From assembly GCA_023213395.1 (NCBI GenBank), contig CM041465.1, positions 228,105,741-228,169,740 of the forward strand: a stretch of 64,000 bases of DNA, in the 5' to 3' direction. Source of the DNA: Cycas panzhihuaensis. Its lineage: Eukaryota; Cycadophyta. A program made the position numbers and the translations under genes. This document shows, piece by piece, positions 45,481-57,830 of the stretch (position 1 is its first letter; every line of letters starts with the position of its first letter). The notes beneath the pieces are model-generated. The model made no database searches, was not told where the DNA came from, and was given only the letters and a program-made list of their open reading frames with translations.

Positions 45481-46021
45481 TTTATAAGTGTAGGAATAAG
45501 AAAATTAATTAAATTAGGTTCTTTATATATAGTAATATGATTGTATAAATTTTTATGAAAAAGTGTAATTATATGGATCTAAGAGAAAGTGGTCTCAAAT
45601 AAAAGCTATTATGTAGGGCTTTAAGGATCTATAATTATTTTTATGAGATTCTTCCTAAATGCTTTAGAAATAGCCTTGAAAATATATAACCATCCTAGAG
45701 TTTGACAGGAAGAAATACTTGTAACCTAAAAAATATCTAATGAAATTCTTTGAACTTGTAGTCAAATGAACTATATTAATGAGACGAAGATTTTGAGTAT
45801 AGTTTTACTTGGTAAAACTAAGAAAAAAGAGAGAAAAGTACAATATGATGGTTTGATGGGCACCCATTATAAATTTTTATTTTCTTGCTTATCTACTTTA
45901 AATATGAAGTATATCATATTGTATAAATTAATCTACTCAATAAGATAAACCCTTCCACTAAATTTTGTCTAAATCTAAGTACGTTAAAAAAAATTCTATA
46001 TGGTTTCGTACGGTTCTATAT
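45481..46021. other. Unassigned AT-rich spacer between E and B
   Basis: 540 bp where the 5' LTR and PBS of E would be expected. Neither is present and no other motif was seen. Either E was 5'-truncated on insertion or deletion, or its LTR decayed beyond recognition. Confidence 0.45.
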
Positions 46022-46333
46022 TGAAAGAGGTTAATATATTAAGGTTATTTGTGTAGATTAATTAAGTGACTTTAGGGTATATTATTAGCATTAGTCTCTT
46101 AGTACAATATGCTTTCTGTATATTTGGTTATAATTTCAGGGCCATGTTATTAGGCAAAAAATTCCTAACCCTAATTCTCACCCTCAATAATAAAAGGCGA
46201 AATCTCATGGAGATAATCATTATTCATTCTCACCTCCAAGCTTTGCTCTCATATCTTATTTCATCTCTTTTTCATTCTCCATTGTTATTGTGTGCATGTG
46301 AGTGATTTATTCCCTAGATTTATCCTTTCTTCA
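46022..46333 (+). repeat. 5' LTR of element B
   Basis: 312 bp, TGAAAGAGG...CTTTCTTCA, the same length as both LTRs of A (reverse orientation). Confidence 0.9.
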
Positions 46334-46335
46334 TA

Positions 46336-46347
46336 TGGTATCAGAGC
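46336..46347 (+). other. Primer-binding site of element B
   Basis: tggtatcagagc, exact Met-type PBS, two bases downstream of the LTR. Confidence 0.9.
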
Positions 46348-48237
46348 TAAAAAGGGATCTATTCACTCCATTCCACTTGCATATAGTCATTTTGCCTCTC
46401 TTTCATTTTCAATATAAAGTATTGAGAGTGCACTCATTATTTTTATAATTTTGAGAGTTTTTTTATTATGCAAAGCTTGTATTTCATTTACAATATATTT
46501 TAATATCCTCTATTTATTTATAGATGCATTGATGATTAAAGTTGTTAATCGGAAGAAGGTTTCCTACCTTCTTCCTCTTAAAAAACATTATCTTTTTATT
46601 AATATTTATAGCTAATTTTAAATTTTACTAAAGGAAATTCTATTATTTTTTTATCATAAATTAATTATAGTTATAAAATATATGTTGTAAAGTTATAGGG
46701 TAAATTTTTAGCTACTTATATGTAGAAATAAGCCTAAACCATTCAGAAAAGAATTGTTTAGCCCTACAAGAGTTAAAAATTAAAACTTATCTATTTTGGT
46801 TAAAATTTTATAAGGAGGGATACCCAAGCAAGGAAAACATTTTTATCTTCTACACCAAATTCTGCTTCAATCAACCTCAAAAAGTAGAAGTTCAGTCAAC
46901 CTTAATCTGACTATTTTTTTTAGAAATATTCTCAAATTTTTCAATGCATGTCAAAATTTCCTAAGGGCTTTAGTAGATCTAGCCTCATGGAATCTAAAAA
47001 ATCAAGTTTTATCAAATTTAATACACTAGAGAGAGAGAGATTTCTTTAAAATTTAGATTTTTACCAAGGAAAGTCTCATAGGAGTTTCAGTGAGTTTCAA
47101 ATTATTTCTGCTTATTTTTAGAAATTTTGCCAAAAGACTTCTTGACTCACCACAATGAGACCTATCATCTAAGAGAGTGGAGTTTTGAATCAAAAAGTTT
47201 TGGCCATTTTCTAACAAAAGATTTGGATTCCTCTTGCTTTTCCCAATACTTTATCTCTTGGCCAAATTTTAAGTTTAGAAGTAGATTTTTAAGTTTTTTT
47301 ATTTTTTCCCTTTTCTTAATAAAAAAGAAGGGGTTTTTTAAATAGCAAAAGTATAAAAAAAAAATAACTTATTATAATAATAAGACACTGGGATTGTAGA
47401 AAAATTTGGTGTTTATACTTAACATCTTTGCATATTTGTTCATATACATGCACATTGATAGACAAAAGCATAAAAGCAAGCATCAACATATTAGCAATTC
47501 ATTTCAGCAACATAAATGCAAACATATTTGCATATTTCCTAAAATGAACCTATTATGTTCAATTTATACTACCAGTTCTTGACTTGTGTGTACACTTGCC
47601 TTGGTTGAAATAGATCACAGTTGGCCAAAGCCCGGGCCCTAAGGGAGGTGTGAGTTTCATATTGGGTCTAGTCTTAATTAGAATACTAGTAGAGTAATAG
47701 GTTAGCCATATATATAAGCTCCCTTTAGGGATTATTTTAATAACTAGCTAAGACAACTAAAACCTTAATGTAAGATTAAAATCAACCTAGTCCAATATCT
47801 GTCATAGCTATAGGATATGTACGTACCGTTTGACTCTTCGAATAAGGTATATAGCTACTTACTAGTGAATTCGATAAGGACTGGGAGTACTTGGGCTCCA
47901 TTGTAACTTAGATTTTATCACCAAGCATAGGTATAGGTATCGTAGGTGAAGGTCCTAATCATATACTAGAAGCCTTAGGCATTAAAACCTCACCTATATT
48001 TAGATATAAGTTAGAGGTTAGTGGCATCACATATCACGACTCTTTGCTAGCTCTATATTCAGCCTCATTCTCGCATTATTACTTATACTCATTCTTCATA
48101 GTTATTGAAAAATACTTAATTATTGCTTGCCTTCTCATCATAGTATTTATTTCTACATCCTTACTACATCAAATATACTGGTCGCACATGTCAATGATAC
48201 ATACTTCTATAATCTCTTTTACTTCTTCATCATCACC
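46348..48237 (+). other. ~1.9-kb leader of element B
   Basis: No long open frame (longest 72 codons at 47127-47345). The gag-proximal part 47570-48030 matches the leader of A (15180-15650, reversed): shared caagaactgg/cttgacttgtg, tgggagtacttgggctcc and gtatcgtaggtgaagg-type blocks. The retention of this block in two copies suggests a role in the RNA, for example packaging or translation, but that is inference. Confidence 0.65.
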
Positions 48238-49160
48238 ATGTCATCTCAATTTAAGCAAACTATCGACTACATATTGAAAGGAAAAGAATATTAGGATTTG
48301 TGATATACTGGTGCTATAAAGTATGAAGGCCTTTGGAGAGCCTACTTGCAACCTACACCCACCATACCTGTAATAGCTACAACACCAGCTTCTAGTAGAA
48401 TGGCTCTAACAACTCCTACATATGTCGCTACTAAACTATAATGGGAGATAGATGATGAAATGATTTATACAAGAATTTTATTGGTTACTGATCACTCCTT
48501 ACACAGCTTAATTGATGAAGAGTAATATGATATAGCCTAGAAGGTCCTTGAAGTTCTCAAGAAGAACTTTGATACTAAGTCAAACTTAGAATTTGTTCAT
48601 CTTATTCTAAACATGAACAAATTAAAAATGCAAAAATGATGAGCTCATGAGGCAATAAATCTCTTTTGACTAATAAAATAGGTAATTGATAAAGATTTTA
48701 AGACCTAATGCATCACTCAGTCATTCTTGATCCAATCATGTCTATATGTCCTTAATTATAAAAACTTGCTTAAAAGTCTTTAATCTAATGAAACATTAAA
48801 GACACTCAACTTTAAAGCACTTACCAAGAAGTTCATAGAATTCGATAAGACCTTTGATACCAACTTTGTAGCCTCTGACTCTCTTCCAGATGCAACCTTT
48901 GAGGTAGAAGAAGAAGTCTTCTACATAAAAAATTAAGTTCCCTCTCATGGAAGAGAAAATAACCAAGCAAGAGAAAGAGGAAGAATCATGAGAAATCATC
49001 CATAAGGTCAACCAAATCCTCAGTCATAGCCATAAGGCCAAGGGCTATCTCAACAAAAACCAAGATAGTCAAGTCAAACTAGTACCTCTTTAGGGACTCG
49101 TAATCAAACTATTATATGTGATCGGTATAATCATAAAGGACACTTTATAAAATATTACAA
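48238..49160 (+). pseudogene. gag: gag of element B
   Basis: ATG at 48238: MSSQFKQTIDYILKGKE, matching A. The zinc knuckle at 49117-49158 reads CDRYNHKGHFIKYY: the second and last Cys are both Tyr (TGT to TAT type change). Stops near 48297 and 48438 and through the body. Confidence 0.82.
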
Positions 49161-50294
49161 AATTGTCACTTATAAGTTTTCCAAGTTCTAACCAAAACAT
49201 AAAGCTCATAATATTGAAGAAACTTGTGAAGAATCATTTAGTGGTGTAGGTTTTGTACAAGTACACTTTCAAAGAATTGAGGGATATTTAACATCAAATG
49301 ACATTGATCAACTATAGAGATACTTTAAAGCTCGATGTGGACATCTCACCTATGAATTCCATTTACCAATGCCGTGTCCTGTTAGAATTATAAATAGTGT
49401 TACTTCAATCAATAGATAATGGATCATAGATATAAAAGCAACTCAACATATAACATGCAATTGTAGTCTATATCAAACATTTGACTCAAATGTTAAGGAG
49501 TTAATCACATGGCTGATAAATCATAACAACCTATTGAAAGAATTAGTAACATTCACTTGAAACTACTAGGCTTAAGATATTTTACATTTCTTAATGTCCT
49601 ATACATACCCAATCTCAAACAAAACCTGCTCTTCATATCTACGCTTATCTCTCATGGATTTAATTTGAGTGTAATCACAAATAACTAAATATTCTAGGTC
49701 ATTTATCCTCTAATTGATTGAGTAGTCTTGACTAGACATCTCACTAACAAACTCTTTTGACTAAATGGCTCTCCATCTTCTAAAGCCCTTTGTGCCTAAA
49801 GCCCTTGTGCTGATAAAGAATTTATATTTAACATTATCCTAACCCACCCAATATTATCACCAAAAGCTCTTTGGCATGCTCACATGGGCCATGTTTACAT
49901 CGATAAACTTAGAGATCTTTGTAACACTCTTCTAAGTCTTTCAAAGTTCTCCTCCAAGCCCTTCAAATGTGAAGGTCGTATCACTGTCAAATATTATCAA
50001 TGACCCTTTCTCAAAAGTCAGTGGAAATCAAGCCATCTATTATAATTAGTACACTATGATCTATGTAGACTAATGCCTATTTCTTCACTAAAGGGCAAGT
50101 TATATTACATCTCTTTCATTGATGATTTCACTAGGAAAGTATGGGTATCTTTTCTACATAAGAAAGATAAAGCCTTCTATGTATTCAAAGAATTCAAAGC
50201 CTACACTGAAAAAGAGTCAAGTTATCAACTCAAATATCTTCGAACTAATAATGGTGGTGAATATACCTCATATGAGAGTGAAAGATACCTTGGC
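49161..50294 (+). pseudogene. pol: Protease and truncated integrase of element B
   Basis: The protease site reads WIIDIKATQHIT (about 49422-49457), so the triad D-S/T-G is D-I-K. HHCC region LWHAHMGHVYIDKLRDL near 49865-49920 with the final CxxC reading CEGR. The integrase first Asp motif reads LVHYDLC. FIDDFTRKVWVSFLHKKDKAF is open (50073-50312). The second catalytic Asp is Asn (RTNNGGEY, about 50238-50262). Homology to A ends near 50294. Confidence 0.83.
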
Positions 50295-50974
50295 ACAACT
50301 TGTCACGACTAATATGTGGTGCTGATTTGGCAGATCTTGTATAACGGTTGGGGCCCCCTTTTAACCCCTATTTACTTAAATCTTACCAAAAAAAAAATTA
50401 TTCTAACCATGTAAAACTAATGTAGATTATAGCTTAGATAGCCTACCAATGAAATATGACTAAATTATACTTAAAATAAGTGAAAATATATTAGGTATAT
50501 AATAGGAAATATAATGGTGTTAATTATAGAATAATCTTTTTTATAATACTTCCATACTATATAATCACCAAAAAAATATAAAGTAATGAAATTTTGATAT
50601 GAGGGAATAATGGGAGAACCTAGTAAACCTATAGATAATTGACAATATATAAAAACGTATGTGTGGGTATAAAATAAGGATAATATAAAGCTCATAAGAG
50701 GTAGAAATGTTAGGTCTTAAACATCTAATGAATTAGGAAAAAGTATAAAAATGTTTTTATGTTATAGGAAAAATTCTAAAAGTATGGCATATGACTTGAC
50801 AATACACATAGGATACTAACTTGTATAGTACTTACTCTTAGCATTTGTGCTAACAATAGAATAGATAATTTAATCCAATGGCTACTTCATATGTAAATGA
50901 AGTAAGATATATGACAATATAATAGATAGAAGTAGGTAGGAAAAGTATCAAACTCATATGGAGATATTAAGTAG
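50295..50974. other. Unassigned 680 bp between B and solo LTR F2
   Basis: AT-rich, no recognisable motif. A short C/G-rich run (ggttggggcccccttttaacccc) at about 50346-50370 recalls LTR sequence of D or C type but is too short to assign. Confidence 0.4.
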
Positions 50975-50979
50975 GATGT

Positions 50980-53492
50980 TGAAACGCTCTCCACGGGGCA
51001 ATGATCCAACGCCTAGCGGGAAGGACACAAAACCACAGGGCTAATAGGCTAAAGAACGAGGATCATACCTCGCGGACGTCTGCGGCGCCGAGCGCTGCAC
51101 GGATCGCAAGGTGCCCGGTTGCTTCCAGTAGCCGCAGTAAGGCGAGACCCTCCTACCCTTCGGATGGCCGGAAGGGAAAAGGAAACTACGCCGCTACTTC
51201 TCAAGGCAATGAGAAAGCGAAGGGGCAACCAGCCAAACGTGTCACGGGTAAAATATATGCAAGAGCGGCTAAGGAGGGATCGGTCACAGATCTCAAATAC
51301 CATAATACGGGTATAGCAAAGAAATGTACAAGTAAAGTAAATGCAGAGTAAAAGCAAGTACAAACTAAATAGTTATTTCTTCCCTTTTTCTTATGTTCTT
51401 TAACTACTAAAGCAAGTGTAAAGAAACGTAAGAGCACGAAAAAGGGTATGGAAGGTGAGGAGAATACCTAGATCCGGCCGGCTTGAGACGCAGTGTCCGC
51501 CCACAGTTGCGCTTCCTCCGTCGTCCTCCTCGTGATGCGACGTCGGTTGCAAGGTGATGGGGATCACTTACCTCCCGAAAGCAAATAAACACTAACTAAA
51601 CAGAAACGATAGAAAATAAAGCTCAGGGCGACATAAACAGAAGGGAGAACGCACCAAACAAGCGTCGACCCAAGAATGGGTCGACCCTATGCGCCTTTGT
51701 TCAACGCCTGCAAGCAAATAAGCAGAATACCTTCCTCTCTCGAGAGAGGCTACGAGATACAAAAAGGTATGTATATATGTGCCGCAAGTAAAATAAACTA
51801 AGCTAGGAAGATACGGTTAGGCACTAACATGCAATGAAAGGAAACGAAGTCACACGACACATATGCAATCGACATACACCACCAACGCACCAAACGGATC
51901 GAGTGTAGCCTCGGGATGGCTAACTCACCCACGAGAGGTCTCCACAGATATAAGGGAAGCGATGCTAGCATGTAACAGATTCGTGTAGCAACGGATAGCC
52001 TATACCAAGACGGGTATTCAAACCGACTCTCCAAAGCTTCTCTAGCCCGCTTCCTAAGCAAAAGCGGAGATAAAGGGGAGAGGATAAGGGACTAACCCTT
52101 GGGGAGTAGGACTAAGATCGGGGGACTGAACCCCGCCTATCTCCCTCTAACCCTCGTGTAACCCTTTATGCTTGGCTTGCCCAAGAAATGGCGAAAGAGA
52201 AGGGTTGGAGGAAAAGGATGGGTTTAGGGGGGCAAGTGAGAAACTAGGCCTAGCCTAGGGCAACACTCCAATGGGCCACAACCGCTACGGTTATTTGCAT
52301 CAAATGATCAAGGGAAACTCAAGGAAATACATGCACAAAGAGAGGAAAAGATTTGCAAGTAAGCAATGAAGAAATAAGCAAAAAAAACACTTAACAAGGG
52401 ACACCAAATACCTCCAATGATGAGAAATGAGAGCATGTGGGTCCTTGGAAGCTTGGTGCAGCGGTCCAACCAATGCCTATGAGGTGTTGTTGCATGTCCC
52501 TTGCAAGAGAATAAGGTAGTGGAACCTCATGCAAGTCAAAAGCTTGGAAATGACTCCTTGCGATGGTCTTTCTTGGTGAAAAATCCTCTTGAAAGCCTTG
52601 AGAATGTATGAAGAGGAAGAGTGCTTAGAACGGAGTCTGAGAGGGCGTGAATGGCCCCTGCAACTCCACCAATAGCAGCCCTTTGTACCTCTGATCCACA
52701 GCTGTAGGAGGATGTCTCTTATCACTGTTTTTGTTCTTTGTCTCTTTGTGAAAAAATGCTCTAGGAAAGTTGAAAAGTGAGGTGAATAATGAATCCAATG
52801 AATGAAAAAATGGTTTTTATGTCTTGAGTGAAGCGAGTGAACGTTGGGGGCCCTCAGCGCCTCCAATTAGAAGCCACGGCGATTCCATGAAAAATCGCGC
52901 ACCGCAGCGTGTTTCTTTTTAATTTTAAGCGATCATGCGATAAACTTAGCGATCGCTAAGTTTATCGCGCAGACCGGTACCGCCTTGAACTCCGCATCGC
53001 TTAATTTATCATGCAGACGAAACCAAAAAGCAGAAAATTAAAGTAAGAAATCGGGTTTTAAGGTAAAATCATAAATTAAACTCAAAATACATTAGTCAAG
53101 AGCGGTTTTAGGTCATGGGCATGTGCTCAAACGGTGCAAAAGACCTAACCAAGGGTTAAACCAGCTTAGAAAGGGTTTGCAACATAAGCGACGCTGTAAC
53201 ACGCATAAAGCAGCGAAAGCATCCCGAAAGACCATGGAGACGTCGTGGGTGGTTGTACGCCATACGGTGTCGCGTTCACGATGAATGCCCCCGCTGTGAG
53301 TCGTCATAGGCTAAAAGGTGCCGTTAGGCACATGCATAATGAACAAGCAATCAAACAGGTGCATATGGACAGGCACATGTCAATCAAACCATTCCCACCA
53401 TCGCAACGATCATAAGTAAGCAAAGTAAAGGCATATACCTGCACAAACCTGTGTCGATGTGTCGCAAGTCCATTCCCGATAGCCGGGAAACA
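50980..53492. mobile_element. Solo LTR F2, 2.5 kb, CpG-rich
   Basis: 2513 bp from TGAAACGCTC to CCGGGAAACA, flanked by exact 5-bp duplications GATGT (50975-50979 and 53493-53497). Second member of the F family. Unlike its surroundings it is rich in CpG (for example 51065-51130, 51460-51560, 51890-52060, 52890-53000), suggesting little time for deamination and so a relatively recent insertion. No gag, pol, PBS or inner LTR. Overlapping open frames on both strands at 51001-51437 reflect GC content and match no family. Confidence 0.85.
52937..52968. repeat. Perfect 32-bp palindrome in solo LTR F2
   Basis: Each half is 16 bp and the axis is gcgatcgc. Related gcgat/ttatc pieces occur on both sides (52930, 52990-53015). 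The corresponding part of F1 (about 37090-37160) has CG-containing direct and inverted pieces (accacggtaaac, taccgc, atcgcggtgc) but no perfect palindrome. Confidence 0.9.
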
Positions 53493-53497
53493 GATGT

Positions 53498-53791
53498 GAA
53501 GCATAATAAATAATAATGTGATAAGTTGATATATGTCAATAAGAGCAGTGGAATATGTTGTCATAGTCAAATACATTATATGAGTGGAATAACATCTATT
53601 ATACTATAATATCATATAGTATATGTAATATGTTAGCATAGTAAATTTTATATCACTTAGTAGAAGAAGAAACTTTCTAAAGATCTAAGATTTTACTTAA
53701 AATGTATAAGCACTACAATCCTAAAATGGATTAATATGTGCTCTTAAGCTCTACGATTATCTCATAACATTGTATAATATCTCTATTATTT

Positions 53792-53855
<64 letters not shown>

Positions 53856-56005
53856 GGAATCTTTTATGTTGATGTGTACATGATGTTTATGTCCTGATTA
53901 CACCATTGAGAATCCATCTTGAATATCTAATTTAAGTTAACTAAGAAACCCAACATGGCATATCCAGACACTAGCATAGTGCCTCCTCTTAGTCCTTACA
54001 GATGTATAACCTTTAGAACCTCTCTCTTAATCCATAGGCTAATATATTAAACTTTCCTCTATTATACATATTGATGCTTAATTTTCATAACATTAAGATC
54101 CAAATGCATAGTTATTTTTATCTTAGTGAGAAATGAGGATCACCCATGGTAATTAAATGTAACTTTATGCCTCTCTCCTATCACCTAATCTATGTGAGTG
54201 ACCAATATATAAATTAAGCACTAAATTTAATACTCATGTACTTGAAAAAAGGGAAAGAAAAATGCAACAAAAGAAAGTGATAAAATGTAAATGAAATGAA
54301 AACACTTATATTTCCATAATTCCTTTGTTATTTAATATTTTTATGCCTTGAAACTTAAAAAGAAAAATCTTAATCTAAATAATCTACTTAATATAAAATC
54401 CATATAATGCTAGTATCCGTTCATTTGCATGCCCAATATTATCAACACTTTGTATTAATTTATATATGATAACTCTATAGAAAAGTGGATTATAGAATTA
54501 AGTTCAACCAAATCTAACTTAATGTAGTTATTGTGAAGTAGTTTCTTGGTTTTAACAAGGTTCTCTCCTTTAGGGATTTAAGCATTTACAATGATTTTTT
54601 AGTAATTTTTAATAAGAATTAAAAGTATATTTTTAGAAAATATTTAAGATTAGTTGTACTATATGTATGTATCATATTCATTTTACCTTTTTATTTTTCA
54701 TTAAAAAATACAAAAAAAATCCATAACAACTATATATTAGGTTTCTTTATATAGTTAAAAACACTTGAAAAGACTAATGACATGAGCATGTACTGGGAAA
54801 GAAACAAAGTTTGTTAGCTAGAGGATTAAATTTATACTTATTATGTAGGATTGTAAAGCTAATATCCACTTTAAAAATTCTTCCAAATGTCTCAACTTCC
54901 ATTACTTAGATTAGGTGACTTGGCTATATTAGACTAGAAATTAAAACAAATACTTTAAAAAAGAAAGGGCTAAGTTATGGCTTAAGTTTTATGAAAAGAT
55001 CATCCTTTTTTATGTATTGTTATATTCTAGTACAAAATATTATTTTAAATATAAAAAGATACTATTTTATCTTTTCATATTGACACTTTTTTAAGACAAT
55101 AAAATCATTGTTAATTTCCTTGGAAATGCTGCCAATTTTTCATATTGATAAACTTTTAACAAATTTGAGTTTGAAATTAAGATATAACTTTGTGGATTAG
55201 TGGAAAACATATTGAAATAACTTATCATAAAATGTTATGAGATTCCTAGTCCATTTGACTTGGTTTTTTAGTTGATTACTTAAATAAAAGAGAAGATGTG
55301 CAAGGGGTGTGGGGAGAGGGGGGTGTTTGTGGAATCTTAAAACTTATTAAAAATTAACCTATGGTAGCCACTAAGTGATTCTAGTATGAAAATTAAACCA
55401 TTTAATCTAAAATATGTTTAATAAGTATGTAATAGGCATATTTATGAATATTGTGGTCAATTTGCATGAAATTATAATACTTAAAAAATTATTTTTGAAA
55501 GAAAAATATTATTAGGAAATTTTAGAAAGGGGTGAAATGCATTAAAAGTGAATGACAAAAAATGGCATATATAAAAGTCAGAATAATGTATAAACCTTTA
55601 AATAAAATTATGGAGATATTTTTATGCATTATATAAATGACCATTGATGAATAAGTGATATTATTACCTATTATATGTATCATATACTATAGATTTCTTG
55701 TAGTTATAATTACTTAATATGAGGTATCTATTGGTTTTATTAGGTAAGTTTTTAAATTTAAGTTATAAACCGTCATGGTTAAGTTATAGCCATCATGAAT
55801 CCAAACTTTATATAATGTCTAATTGGACAATTAACACTAGATTAAACTGAGGTAGCATCAGTTAGTTAGTCTTAGTTTATTGGTTATAAATAATTAAAAT
55901 TAATAGCTAAATAAATTTAGTTGCATAAATTTAGCTCATAGTATCACTTACCTAATGAAGAAGGATTTATACCTATGTATTTTCTATCAGAACAATTAGA
56001 ATAGA
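53498..56005. other. 2.5 kb unassigned, with an (AT)n microsatellite
   Basis: AT-rich, no coding motif on either strand. A nearly pure AT dinucleotide run occupies about 53794-53849. A short G-rich tract lies at 55305-55325. Confidence 0.45.
53794..53849. repeat. (AT)n microsatellite
   Basis: About 28 uninterrupted AT units. No unit variation visible. Confidence 0.95.
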
Positions 56006-56191
56006 TGAAGAAAATACTTTAAGTTATTAATGAGAGAGAAATACTCTCATATAAATATATCATGTATACATATGAAAACCTATGCATGTAGGCTAAGTGT
56101 TAATATTACATTAAAGAGGGATTGAGTACATAACCCTCAAGTCAACTTTAAAAAACTTGGACATAAAAGATAAAATATTATTACCCTAACA
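56006..56191 (-). repeat. 3' LTR of element G with polypurine tract
   Basis: About 186 bp, ending ...ttaccctaaca on the plus strand. The minus strand before it reads AAGATAAAATATTAAGAGAGGG (56192-56215), as in E. The left boundary is set by alignment to the LTR of E and is approximate. Confidence 0.68.
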
Positions 56192-56215
56192 CCCTCTCTT
56201 AATATTTTATCTTTT

Positions 56216-57830
56216 ATATTTAACACCAAGTAATTGCCTAAGTGTTGGAATTTATCTTTTGATAGTGGCTTTATAAGGATATTAGCAATTTATTCTTCAC
56301 TAGTATAATATATGACATCTATCCCTTTTGCTTATATTTTTTCCTTAATAAAGTAATGGTGGATTTCAATGTGTTTTGTTTTAATATCAAATACTAGAAT
56401 TTTTATTATTTTGATAATACTCTAGTTATCGTAAAAAATGGAAGTAGATTGGTTTTGTTCTTTCTTTAAATGTTTAAATAGTTGTTTGATTCATACTACT
56501 TCACATGTGGCATTGATAACTACCTTGTATTCTACTTTAGTAGATGACAAAGCTATAGTAGGTTATTCCTTACTAGTCAAGGATATAACATTGGACCCAA
56601 GTGAGAAATAATAACTTGTTGTGGATTTCCTTTCTTTTCGATCTCCAACCTAATATGAATCACTATAACTAGCTAACTTTTTGAAACTCTAATACAATTT
56701 AGGCCTATTGTTGAAGCACATTTAATATACTTGAGAATTATTTTAGTAACATTCTAATGAAAAACCTTTAGATGTTGCATACCTCTAGAGACTATTCTAA
56801 CTAAATATGAAATATTTGGTTCGATAGTTATAAGATAGATAAGACTACTTATTAGTTATTTATATAGGGTTTTGTCCACTACTTGTCCATCATCATCAAT
56901 AGTCAAGACATATTATATTTCCATCATAGTTGCATAGTTGTTATAATCCTCCATTTTAAATTTTTTAAGAAAATTTCTTATATATTTTATGTGGGATATA
57001 AAAATTAAAATTTTCTATTGATTAAATTAAATACCAAGATAGTAATAAAATAAACCCATATATATCATTTCAAATTCCTTTCCTATTTGAAACTTAATTT
57101 TATAGATTACATCATCACCATTTCCTATAATTATCATATCATCTATATAAAATACAATGATAGTGATTAAATTATTTTTGTTTGTTTTAACATATAAATT
57201 AGGATTAGAGTCATATCTATAGAAATATTTTTTATTGAGATGTTAATTTAATTTAGCATATCATGCTCTAAATGCTAAATTTAAGCCATGTATGGTCATT
57301 TTTAGTTTGAAAATAAGATGTTCTCCACCCTTTTTTATATATATTACTAGTTCTTGCATGTATACTTCTTCCATCAATCTCCATTTAAGAAGGCACTTTT
57401 AGCATCAAGTTATTTGATGTTCCATCTAAATTATGCTACTATTGGCTACTAATGAAAAAGTTTTTTCGTAGCCAATACTTATATTTTAGTGTAGCCTTTT
57501 GCTATTAATCTTGCCTTATACTTTTTAATAGTGACATTATTTTTTCTTTTTAATACACCTGCTTACAACCAATAATGGGTTTATTTTTTGGAGCATCAAC
57601 TAACTATGAAGTCATGTTCTTATTAATAGTGTTAATTTTAGCACCCATAACCTTCTACCATTCTATATGAGTACATACTTCTAAGTAACTTTATGGTTCA
57701 ATATAACACATTAAACTTTGATGCTTTTATGATCTAGTTATCTATTTAAAAATATTATCTTTTAATTCTCTAAGAGTCTTAATGTATCATTTTGGTAATT
57801 TCTTTAGTACATTATTAATTTTTTTTTAGA
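56216..57830 (-). pseudogene. pol: RT and RNase H of element G
   Basis: The catalytic box reads FYIDDMII with YIDDM at 57135-57149. To the left, RNase H blocks parallel those of E (56280-56700). To the right, RT N-terminal blocks run to about 57830; this is the part missing from E. Dense stops on the minus strand. Confidence 0.78.

Larger units (their letters stand above)
46022..50294 (+). mobile_element. Ty1/copia element B, 3'-truncated sister of A
   Basis: Plus-strand element with 312-bp 5' LTR, Met-type PBS, ~1.9-kb leader, gag, protease and N-terminal half of integrase, all homologous to A in order. Homology stops at about 50294, inside integrase just past the TDNGGEY block. RT, RNase H and 3' LTR are missing. 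No second target duplication can be found because the 3' end is gone. Confidence 0.88.

Noticed and set aside
51001-51437. Overlapping GC-rich open frames on both strands (up to 116 codons)
   Set aside because: They lie inside solo LTR F2, overlap in several frames and match no domain. High GC alone lowers stop frequency, and F1 does not preserve them.
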